Below are positions 1 through 5,642 of a DNA stretch of 18,520 nucleotides, piece after piece. This DNA comes from DATLXH01 sp035576005. GTDB lineage: Bacteria; Acidobacteriota; Thermoanaerobaculia; Gp7-AA8. Under the pieces are notes generated by a model. The model did not search any database. It had not been told where the DNA came from and saw only the letters and a list, made by a program, of their open reading frames with translations. The position numbers were made by a program, and so were the translations under genes. Position 1 is the first letter of the stretch, and each line of letters opens with the position of its first letter. The DNA lies in contig DATLXH010000142.1 in NCBI GenBank assembly GCA_035576005.1, positions 1-18,520 on the forward strand, written 5' to 3'.

Positions 1-126
1 TGTCTGAGGCCCATGATCTGCTCATCCGCTCTCTACACGAGAAACATCAACCGGAGAGCCGTATGCGGGAGATCCGCACGTACGGTTCGGAGGGAGGGGG
101 GGCCTACCAGCCCTCCCTACCCCTAT
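1..126 (+). mobile_element. Group II intron, 3' end (domains V and VI), truncated by window edge
   Basis: The 3' part of a self-splicing group II intron; the reverse-transcriptase part would lie left of the window. Domain V is at 56-88: it begins GAGCCGTATGCGG, carries the AGC catalytic triad at 57-59, has a GAGA-type loop near 70-73 and closes with CCGCACGTACGGTTC. Domain VI follows: GG (89-90), A91 and GGGAGGG (92-98) pair with CCCTCCC (111-117), T118 and CC (120-121), leaving A119 unpaired. That A lies 7 nt from the predicted 3' splice site after CCCTAT (126), the usual place of the branch-point adenosine, and the intron ends in AT, matching the usual AY. A TGA at 5-7 could be the stop of the intron-encoded protein, but this cannot be confirmed. 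The DV/DVI style and the hairpin-rich target suggest class C; that is inference. Confidence 0.85.
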
Positions 127-424
127 AGGGGCCGCGAGAGATACGAAGACGCACTTTTTCTACGGAGAGTGGCGAGACTTTCAATGATTCCTCGCAGCCG
201 GCTTCAGCCGGGTGAATCGAGTCCGAGAAATCCAGCCCGCGTAGCGGGCTTCTGAATCCTGCGCCGTCTTTCACCCGGCTGAAGCCGGGTGCTACGGATC
301 TTCCGCCGCCTTCGGCGACTTGTGCGCAAACGGCGACTTTGTGCTCGTGCCGCGATCTGCCTGGGGGACTTTTCACACCCCTCTCCCCGCCGGGAGAGGG
401 AACGCCGCTTCGCGGCTGAGTCAA
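127..424 (-). repeat. Repeat family A, copy 1, inverted and disrupted
   Basis: Read on the minus strand, 366-424 matches the left half of family A (GCCGCGAAGCGGCG, then a CCCTCTCCC/GGGGAGAGGGG palindrome and GTGAAAAGTC). 127-183 matches its right half (GAAAGTCTCGCC, then GTCTTCGTATCTCTCGCGGCCCCT). Compared with the intact copies at 10520 and 14758, this copy has lost one GAGAGGG-flanked segment. It is split by an insert at 184-363, and its far right end is replaced by the group II intron. It lies downstream of the recA terminator. Confidence 0.75.
184..363. repeat. Palindromic insert inside repeat A copy 1
   Basis: This stretch is absent from the other family A copies. It holds three short hairpins: GCCGGCTTCAGCCGGG-type near 197-213, AGCCCGC/GCGGGCT at 234-250, and CACCCGGC/GCCGGGTG near 273-292. 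The first and third are inverted copies of the same sequence. It is flanked by similar short sequences (GAGACTTTCA before, GGGACTTTTCA after), which could be an imperfect target duplication or simply repeat sequence used as the junction. No convincing gene. Confidence 0.5.
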
Positions 425-438
425 CCCCGCTAAGCAGA

Positions 439-464
439 CAAAAGGGCGGCCGAGGGCCGCCCTT
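439..464 (-). terminator. Intrinsic terminator of recA
   Basis: On the minus strand, 26 nt after the recA stop, AAGGGCGGCC (464-455) pairs with GGCCGCCCTT (451-442) around a 3-nt loop and is followed by a T-rich tail (TTTTGTC). The stem is 10 bp and GC-rich, as expected for a Rho-independent terminator. Confidence 0.85.
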
Positions 465-489
465 GAACGAGACGCAGCGCAGCGCGACG

Positions 490-1557
490 CTACTTGGCGC
501 TCGCGACTTTCTCTTTCTTTGTGCTCTCTCCGCCTTCGATGACCGTGAGCTCGACTCCGCCCATTCCCATAGCCTTCCGTACCTTTCCTTCGATCTCACG
601 ATCGAGGTCGGGATTCTCGCGAATGAACGCCTTGGAGTTCTCGCGGCCCTGTCCGAGCCGCATGTCGCCGTAGGAAAACCATGATCCCGATTTCTCGACA
701 ATCTTGTGCTCGAGCCCGAGGTCTACGAGCTCGCCATGCTTCGAGATCCCTTCGCCGTACATCACGTCGAACTCTGCCTGGCGGAACGGTGCTGCGCATT
801 TGTTTTTGACGACTTTGACCTTCACGCGCGATCCGACGACCTCGTCCCCTTCCTTGATCTGGTTCGTCCGGCGGATGTCGAGCCGCACCGATGCATAGAA
901 TTTCAGTGCGCGGCCGCCCGTGGTCGTCTCAGGACTGCCGAACATCACTCCGATCTTCTCGCGGATCTGGTTGATGAAAATCAGCGACGTCTTGGACTTG
1001 GACACGATGCCGGTGAGTTTCCGGAGGGCCTGTGACATGAGACGCGCCTGGAGTCCGACATGGCTGTCTCCCATCTCTCCTTCGAGCTCAGCTCTCGGAA
1101 CCAGCGCAGCAACCGAGTCGATGACGATCAGGTCGATCGCTCCGGACCGCACCAGCATCTCGGCAATCTCGAGCGCCTGCTCTCCGCTGTCTGGCTGGGA
1201 AACGAGAAGATTGTCGACGTCGACGCCGAGCTTTTTCGCGTACTCGGCATCGAGAGCATGCTCAGCATCGATGAATGCTGCCAGGCCTCCGACCTTCTGG
1301 GCCTCGGCGATCACGTGAAGAGAAAGTGTGGTCTTTCCGGACGACTCCGGTCCGAAGATCTCGACGATTCTTCCTCTCGGAATGCCGCCGACGCCCAGAG
1401 CCGCGTCGACACCGATCGAGCCGGTCGAGATTGTGCTGACTGCCAGGACTTCGCGCTGTCCGAGCCGCATGATCGAGCCTTTGCCGAACTGGCGCTCAAT
1501 CTGGGTCAGGGCAGTTTCTGCTGCTTTCATTTTTTCATTGGGAACGCTTATAGCCAT
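490..1557 (-). CDS. recA: RecA recombinase
   Basis: The DNA strand-exchange ATPase, which also activates SOS responses by stimulating LexA self-cleavage. At 355 aa it is full length for the family. The Walker A motif GPESSGKT is at residues 69-76 and the Walker B stretch LIVID at 143-147. DNA-binding loop L1 (EGEMGDSHVG) is near 159-168 and L2 near 197-214, ending in ETTTGG. The N-terminal QFGKGSIMRLG motif is present and the tail is short, charged and lysine-rich. The ATG at 1557 is preceded by AAGGAG (1568-1573 on the complement) with 10 nt spacing. The gene is a single unit with its own promoter (1697-1725) and terminator (439-464); no recX follows. Identification is certain. Confidence 0.99.
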   Translation of the reverse strand: MAISVPNEKMKAAETALTQIERQFGKGSIMRLGQREVLAVSTISTGSIGVDAALGVGGIPRGRIVEIFGPESSGKTTLSLHVIAEAQKVGGLAAFIDAEHALDAEYAKKLGVDVDNLLVSQPDSGEQALEIAEMLVRSGAIDLIVIDSVAALVPRAELEGEMGDSHVGLQARLMSQALRKLTGIVSKSKTSLIFINQIREKIGVMFGSPETTTGGRALKFYASVRLDIRRTNQIKEGDEVVGSRVKVKVVKNKCAAPFRQAEFDVMYGEGISKHGELVDLGLEHKIVEKSGSWFSYGDMRLGQGRENSKAFIRENPDLDREIEGKVRKAMGMGGVELTVIEGGESTKKEKVASAK

Positions 1558-1597
1558 GAGATGGGTGCTCCTTCGTAGTCTGTAAGGTGTATGTCGG

Positions 1598-1618
1598 AGC
1601 GCTGTGCCTGACAGCGCT
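1598..1618 (-). promoter_or_regulatory. Inverted repeat in the recA leader
   Basis: AGCGCTGT (1598-1605) and ACAGCGCT (1611-1618) form a perfect 8-bp inverted repeat around 5 nt, between the predicted recA promoter and the ribosome binding site. It could be an RNA hairpin or a regulator site. Its CTGT/ACAG inner ends recall LexA boxes, but the spacing is 5 and not the 8 of the E. coli box, so no regulator is assigned. Confidence 0.5.
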
Positions 1619-1696
1619 GGTTTCGTTCAGGAGGGAGGCTGCTTTCGGGCTTGTCTTTGTGTGGATCGAAACTCATCGACAGGTGTGGGTAGCTTG

Positions 1697-1725
1697 AGTC
1701 TAGAGGCGGAAAAAACCGACGTCAA
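1697..1725 (-). promoter_or_regulatory. Predicted sigma70-type promoter of recA
   Basis: On the minus strand, TTGACG (1725-1720) is followed after exactly 17 nt by TAGACT (1702-1697). Both hexamers are close to consensus. The start would fall near 1690, giving a leader of about 130 nt that includes the inverted repeat at 1598-1618. Confidence 0.65.
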
Positions 1726-1754
1726 GAAAGAGTTGATCGTGGTCGTCTCCCGAG

Positions 1755-1774
1755 TGATGTCACTGGAGACATCA
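1755..1774. promoter_or_regulatory. 20-bp dyad upstream of the recA promoter
   Basis: TGATGTC (1755-1761) and GACATCA (1768-1774) form a perfect 7-bp inverted repeat around 6 nt, about 30 bp upstream of the recA -35 hexamer. Its size and spacing fit a dimeric regulator site. It matches neither the E. coli nor the Gram-positive SOS box, so the regulator is unknown. Confidence 0.4.
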
Positions 1775-2031
1775 AACTGCAAGTGACTCTTGTGGAACGG
1801 CTTAAGAGCGTATGACCATGTGACCATCCATGTGATGAGGTCGCGGCGAAGAACCCTCCTCCACAGGCGGTAGCAACTCGGGGGGCGGTTGACGGAGTGG
1901 CGTCTGTCTCACGCACCGCTAGGTCGTGTGAGGAAATGACGATCCGCCTCCTCACGCAATGAATTTCCCAGCCATTCCTCACGACTTCGTCGCTGGAAAC
2001 AGCAATCCTTCTATCGTTACAGGAGGACGCA
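1775..2031. other. Intergenic region upstream of the FAD oxidase
   Basis: No gene here. It holds the ribosome binding site AGGAGG (2021-2026) of the next gene and a possible stem GTGAGGA (1928-1934) / TCCTCAC (1949-1955). A TTGACG at 1889-1894 has no convincing -10 partner at normal spacing, so the promoter of the oxidase was not found. Confidence 0.5.
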
Positions 2032-3507
2032 ATGAATCGCCGGGATTTCCTGAAAGCCAGTGGTGCGATTGCCATGCTCCCATCTGCCTGCGCGACCGGG
2101 CCTCCGCTCCTACACAGGACGACTCTCGTCAACGACATTCACTCGCAGCTCAACAGCACCGAGGTTCGGACGGTGCTCACGCCAAAGGATGCAGCCGACT
2201 TGCTCGGGATCGTGAAGGATGCAAGTCGCACCGGAAAATCTATTTCCATCGCAGGAGGCCGTCATGCGATGGGGGGGCAGCAATTCGGAACTGGCACGAC
2301 GCTTCTCGACATGCGGAGCATGAACCGTGTTCTCGGTTTCGATCGCACACGCGGCACCATCGAGCTCGAGGCTGGCATTCAATGGCCGGAACTGGCCAGC
2401 CACCTTCTCGACACGCAGAAAGACGGCTCTTCAAACTGGGGCTTTGCTCAGAAACAGACAGGCGCCGACCGTCTAACCCTCGGCGGAGCGGTAGCCGCAA
2501 ATGTTCATGGTCGCGGCCTGCGGATGAAGCCATTCATCCAGGACGTCGAGGCCCTCGAGATCGTGACCAGCGACGGCCGGCTGATTCGTTGCAGCCGCTC
2601 GGAAAACGCCGAGCTGTTCGCGCTCGCGGTTGGAGGCTACGGCCTCTTTGGAATCGTGTCGAAGATCTCGCTGAGACTGACGCCACGCCGGAAAGTCCGG
2701 CGCGACGTAGTGATCCAAGACATCGCAACCGTCTCGAAAGCCTTCGAGGAGCGGATCGCTGACGGCTATCTCTACGGCGACTTTCAGTTCGCGATTGATG
2801 ACGCTTCGGACGACTTCATGCGAAAGGGAGTTTTCGCGTGCTACAAGCCAGTCGACGAGTCGACGCCGATTGCCGCGCAGCGTGAGTTGAAGAAAGAGGA
2901 CTGGATCGGTCTGCTCAGTCTCGCTCATTCAGACAAGTCCGGAGCGTTCGACCGCTACGCGTCGTATTACCTCGCGACGTCGGGTCAGGTCTATTGGTCT
3001 GACACGCAGCAGATGGGCTATTACCCTGACGATTACCACCGCTCGATCGACCAGTCGGCCCGTGCGACGGATCGCGCGACCGAAGTGATTACGGAGATTT
3101 ACGTCCCGCGGGATCGGCTGGCGGATTTCATGCTCGAGGCGCGGGATGATTTCCGTCGGAGCGGGGTACCAATCATTTACGGCACCGTCCGACTGATCGA
3201 GAAGGATGACGAGTCGTTCCTGGCGTGGGCCAAGCAGCCGTACGCGTGCGTCATCTTCAACCTCCACACCGTGCACACGCCCGATGGGATCGCGCGCTCG
3301 GCCGGCGCTTTCCGAAGGTTGATCGACATGGCGATCGCGCGATCGGGCAGCTATTACCTGACGTACCACCGGTTTGCGCGCCGTGAGCAGGTCGAGACCT
3401 GTTATCCGCAATTCGCGCAGTTCCTCCAGAAGAAGAAGGAGCACGATCCGCGACTGCTCTTTCAGAGTGACTGGTATCGGAATTACGCAGCGATGTTTGG
3501 AGGCTGA
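2032..3507 (+). CDS. Tat-exported FAD-linked oxidase (PCMH/VAO-type)
   Basis: A 491-aa flavoprotein of the vanillyl-alcohol-oxidase / PCMH fold. The N-terminus (NRRDFLKASGAIAML) is a twin-arginine signal, so the protein is probably exported folded with its FAD. The FAD domain spans about residues 45-215: TPKDAADLL, then GGRHAMGGQ (75-83), then LTLGGAVAANVHGRG (148-162) and GGYGLFGIVS. His78 sits where relatives of the gulonolactone-oxidase and cytokinin-dehydrogenase type carry covalently bound FAD; this is inferred from motif position. The C-terminal substrate domain ends in DPRLLFQSDWYRNY, a common ending of such oxidases. A Cys at residue 20 follows a poor lipobox (PSAC). The start is supported by AGGAGG 5 nt upstream. 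Substrate unknown. The gene is followed after one base by a methyltransferase. Confidence 0.9.
   Translation: MNRRDFLKASGAIAMLPSACATGPPLLHRTTLVNDIHSQLNSTEVRTVLTPKDAADLLGIVKDASRTGKSISIAGGRHAMGGQQFGTGTTLLDMRSMNRVLGFDRTRGTIELEAGIQWPELASHLLDTQKDGSSNWGFAQKQTGADRLTLGGAVAANVHGRGLRMKPFIQDVEALEIVTSDGRLIRCSRSENAELFALAVGGYGLFGIVSKISLRLTPRRKVRRDVVIQDIATVSKAFEERIADGYLYGDFQFAIDDASDDFMRKGVFACYKPVDESTPIAAQRELKKEDWIGLLSLAHSDKSGAFDRYASYYLATSGQVYWSDTQQMGYYPDDYHRSIDQSARATDRATEVITEIYVPRDRLADFMLEARDDFRRSGVPIIYGTVRLIEKDDESFLAWAKQPYACVIFNLHTVHTPDGIARSAGAFRRLIDMAIARSGSYYLTYHRFARREQVETCYPQFAQFLQKKKEHDPRLLFQSDWYRNYAAMFGG
3499..3503 (+). promoter_or_regulatory. Ribosome binding site setting the methyltransferase start
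   Basis: GGAGG inside the last codons of the oxidase gene lies 5 nt before the ATG at 3509. It supports that start over a longer in-frame reading from 3374, which would run deep into the oxidase gene. Confidence 0.7.
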
Positions 3508-3508
3508 T

Positions 3509-4396
3509 ATGAGAGATATGCCAAGCGCTACAGCATTGATGATTGCTGAGTCGTTCGTTTTTCTGGCGAGGCAGCCTCGCTTCGGCGCTCTCTTTCCGGA
3601 GAGATCGATCGATTGGTTCAGCCGGTTTGCTCACGAGGCTCATGGCGAGCGAGGCTGCAGCCGGGAGTTCTACGCGGCGTTCTGGGCCCGCGTGGCTGCC
3701 GTTCGAGAAGCGTTGTCTGTTCCGGGGATCCGGCTTCACTATGTGGTGCGTAAACGGTACATCGAAGAGAAAATCCGCGCCGCCCTGTCGGAAGGCTTCG
3801 AGCAGATCGTCGTTGTGGGTGCTGGTTTCGACACGCTCGCCCTGCGGCTGGCGGAAGAGTTTCCGGAAGCGGACTTTTTCGAGCTCGATCATCCGGCGAC
3901 GCAGGAGGTCAAGCGTCGAGGGCTGGATGCGGAGGCTCCTGCGAATCTCACACTCGTCCCTGTCGACCTGCGGAAGCAGATGGTGCTGGATGCCCTTCGC
4001 GAAGTTTCATCATTCGATCCAGACCGCAGAACGACCTTCATCATGGAAGGACTTCTGATGTACCTGTCGGCCGCCGAGGTCGACCAGCTTCTTCGGTCGA
4101 TCTCGGCATCAGGGGGAGAGCGTCGCGTCATCTTCTCGTTCATGGAACGTCAGCCCCGCGGCAAAATCGGTTTCAGGCGTTCGACGTTTCTGACGAACCT
4201 CTGGCTTGCATGGAAAGGGGAGCCGTTCCGCTGGGGATTGAAAGAACAGGAGCTCGCTCCGTTCCTCGACACGAGAGGGCTAACTCTCAGCGCACGCTCG
4301 ACGTCACAGTTGCTTCGCGATCGCTATCTCCATGGCGCGTTGAGTAACGAGCGTCTGGCGGAGGGGGAGCACATCGTCGTCGCGGACAAGAGTTAA
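3509..4396 (+). CDS. Class I SAM-dependent methyltransferase, LCMT/TIGR00027-like
   Basis: A predicted O-methyltransferase of 295 aa resembling the leucine carboxyl methyltransferase (PPM1/LCM) family and its bacterial branch. SAM-binding motif I is VVVGAGFDTLALRL at residues 101-114, followed by ELDHPATQ (125-132), where the acidic residue normally contacts the SAM ribose. EGLLMYLS near 190 is the family signature with the conserved Glu. The N-terminus (SATALMIAESFVFLARQP) resembles that of relatives. The start is set by the GGAGG at 3499-3503. The gene begins one base after the oxidase stop, so the two are almost certainly co-transcribed and probably act on the same or linked small molecules. 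No terminator is visible; a repeat starts 6 nt after the stop. Confidence 0.88.
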   Translation: MRDMPSATALMIAESFVFLARQPRFGALFPERSIDWFSRFAHEAHGERGCSREFYAAFWARVAAVREALSVPGIRLHYVVRKRYIEEKIRAALSEGFEQIVVVGAGFDTLALRLAEEFPEADFFELDHPATQEVKRRGLDAEAPANLTLVPVDLRKQMVLDALREVSSFDPDRRTTFIMEGLLMYLSAAEVDQLLRSISASGGERRVIFSFMERQPRGKIGFRRSTFLTNLWLAWKGEPFRWGLKEQELAPFLDTRGLTLSARSTSQLLRDRYLHGALSNERLAEGEHIVVADKS

Positions 4397-4401
4397 CCGG
4401 G

Positions 4402-4675
4402 TTTCTCACAGAATGCGAGCGCAGGGACGCACGGCGTGCGTCCGGTACCCTGTCCCTGACCGAGAAGATGTCGTCGGCTGTCGCTTTGGACGAGGGTTCA
4501 TGCCGGGATGCAGAATTCCTGATGCGAATGTCTGGGTGCCGGACGCAGGCCCTGCGTCCCTACACCCGCCCCGGTTGCTCTCGACGTAGTGTCGACTATG
4601 CCTTCGTCGCAAAACCGTTGTGCGCCTCGCGTCCAGACCACTCTCCACCGCCTCACGACGACGGTCTGTGAGAAA
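4402..4675. repeat. MITE-like non-coding element with inverted ends (family B, copy 1)
   Basis: The segment starts with TTTCTCACAGA (4402-4412) and ends with its perfect reverse complement TCTGTGAGAAA (4665-4675). Inside lie two further arms, 4424-4450 and 4534-4560, inverted copies of each other (24 of 27 bases match) and each palindromic itself (GGGACGCA.../...TGCGTCC). No open frame of quality. Its right third recurs at 18378-18473. It fills the gap between the methyltransferase and the membrane protein gene. I see no clear target duplication. Confidence 0.6.
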
Positions 4676-4680
4676 TGCGG
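4586..4680 (+). repeat. Family B core, copy 1
   Basis: This stretch, beginning with the dyad around GTGTCGACTATG and ending TGTGAGAAATGCGG, is repeated in inverted orientation at 18378-18473. By eye there are about 12 mismatches over roughly 94 bases and no gap. It holds the mirrored ATAGT...ACTAT motif and a CTTCGTCGCAAAA segment. Confidence 0.75.
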
Positions 4681-4723
4681 GTGAGCCCGGCAGCGCGGAA
4701 GCGATAGCATGCAGGGGATGCAG

Positions 4724-5353
4724 ATGCACGAACCGATGACAACGCTCACGGATTACGTATTGGCGATCGTCTGCATCGTTCTGGCGTCTCAGCTCTTCAG
4801 ACTCTGGCGCGTCGAGCGACAACGGGCTGTTCTCTTGTGGGGTCTGGCCCTGATTGCCACGGCGCTCGCCGCGCTGCTTGGAGGGACGTTTCACGGCTTC
4901 GGAGAGGCGGTGGGCGAGCGCGGTGCGGGACTGCTCTGGCTTGGGACGACGTGGAGCATTGGACTGGCGAGCTTCGCGCTCACGGTGGGCTCGCTCTTCG
5001 GAGCCGTGCGACCGCCGATGCGGCGCTGGCTCATCGCAGTGGCTGCCGGCAAGCTCGTTTTTTATCTCATCTGGATGATCTCTCACGACGCCTTCATCTA
5101 TCCGATCATCGACTACGGCTCGTCGATGATTGCAGTACTGCTCCTTTGCGGCATCCGGTGGAGCGATCGCGCGTTCCGCTGGCTCGCCGCGGGCATCGTC
5201 ACCGCGTTCGGCGCATCAGCGATTCAACAGGCCCGAATTGGTTTCGGCGCCGCCTTCGATCACAACGCCGTCTACCACGTCATCCAGATGGGGGCAGTCT
5301 GGCTCCTGTACCGGGGTGCGCGAATACTGCGCGACCGGAGCGAACATCAATGA
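4724..5353 (+). CDS. Seven-helix integral membrane protein, possible DUF6962/CREST-like hydrolase
   Basis: A 209-aa very hydrophobic protein with about seven membrane segments, the last followed by a short basic tail. Polar residues sit in or at the helices: GGTFHGF in helix 2, an SHD near the start of helix 5, and DHNAVYHVIQM before the last helix. Histidines in such places recall the ceramidase-like CREST superfamily, where they bind zinc; this is a weak resemblance from memory. In-frame ATGs lie at 4709, 4718, 4724 and 4736. I chose 4724 because AGGGG (4713-4717) stands 6 nt before it. The stop codon TGA (5351-5353) coincides with the first bases of a family A repeat, so the natural C-terminus may have been cut. 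Confidence 0.75.
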   Translation: MHEPMTTLTDYVLAIVCIVLASQLFRLWRVERQRAVLLWGLALIATALAALLGGTFHGFGEAVGERGAGLLWLGTTWSIGLASFALTVGSLFGAVRPPMRRWLIAVAAGKLVFYLIWMISHDAFIYPIIDYGSSMIAVLLLCGIRWSDRAFRWLAAGIVTAFGASAIQQARIGFGAAFDHNAVYHVIQMGAVWLLYRGARILRDRSEHQ

Positions 5354-5526
5354 GCCGCGGAGCGGCGTCTCCCTCTCCCCGGCGGGGAGAGGGAAGCGAG
5401 CGAAGCGAAGCAGGGAGAGGGGCGTGACAGTCTCGAGACTCCGTGGTAGTCAGGCGCAGTCTTCGTATCTCTCGCGGCCCCCCTCCCGGTCGCTGGCGCG
5501 ACCACCCTCTCCCCGCCGGGGAGAGG
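5351..5526 (+). repeat. Repeat family A, copy 2
   Basis: An intact copy of the roughly 175-bp element: TGAGCCGCG-type start, then a CCCTCTCCCC/GGGGAGAGGG palindrome. Next come AAGCGAGCGAAGCGAAGCAG, GGGAGAGGGGC, a variable core of about 30 bp, then CTTCGTATCTCTCGCGG. A CCCTCCC arm, a GGTCGC/GCGACC hairpin and a second CCCTCTCCCC/GGGGAGAGG palindrome close it. It starts at the stop codon of the preceding membrane protein gene. Confidence 0.85.
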
Positions 5527-5605
5527 AAAAACGCCCGCTTACGCGGCTGGCAGCTGTGCAATCAGGCAGTTGCCTGTATTGATATTACAGATTTACCGTC
5601 TCGCG

Positions 5606-5633
5606 TTGACCTCGCGGCACCTGGACTTACAAT
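5606..5633 (+). promoter_or_regulatory. Predicted promoter of the GT-C operon
   Basis: TTGACC (5606-5611) and TACAAT (5628-5633), each one base off consensus, are separated by 16 nt. Transcription would start near 5640, only about three bases before the ATG at 5643, which has no ribosome binding site. This predicts a leaderless or nearly leaderless mRNA. Confidence 0.6.
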
Positions 5634-5642
5634 CGACTTCGC

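Noticed and set aside
1598..1618. E. coli-type LexA box at recA
   Set aside because: CTGT and ACAG are 5 nt apart, whereas the E. coli box needs 8; kept only as an unassigned dyad.
1928..1955. Hairpin GTGAGGA / TCCTCAC upstream of the FAD oxidase
   Set aside because: Seven base pairs with a 14-nt loop and no T-run or conserved leader; easily due to chance.
2080..2094. Lipoprotein signal in the FAD oxidase
   Set aside because: The Cys at residue 20 is preceded by PSA, a poor lipobox lacking Leu at -3; a plain Tat signal is the simpler reading.
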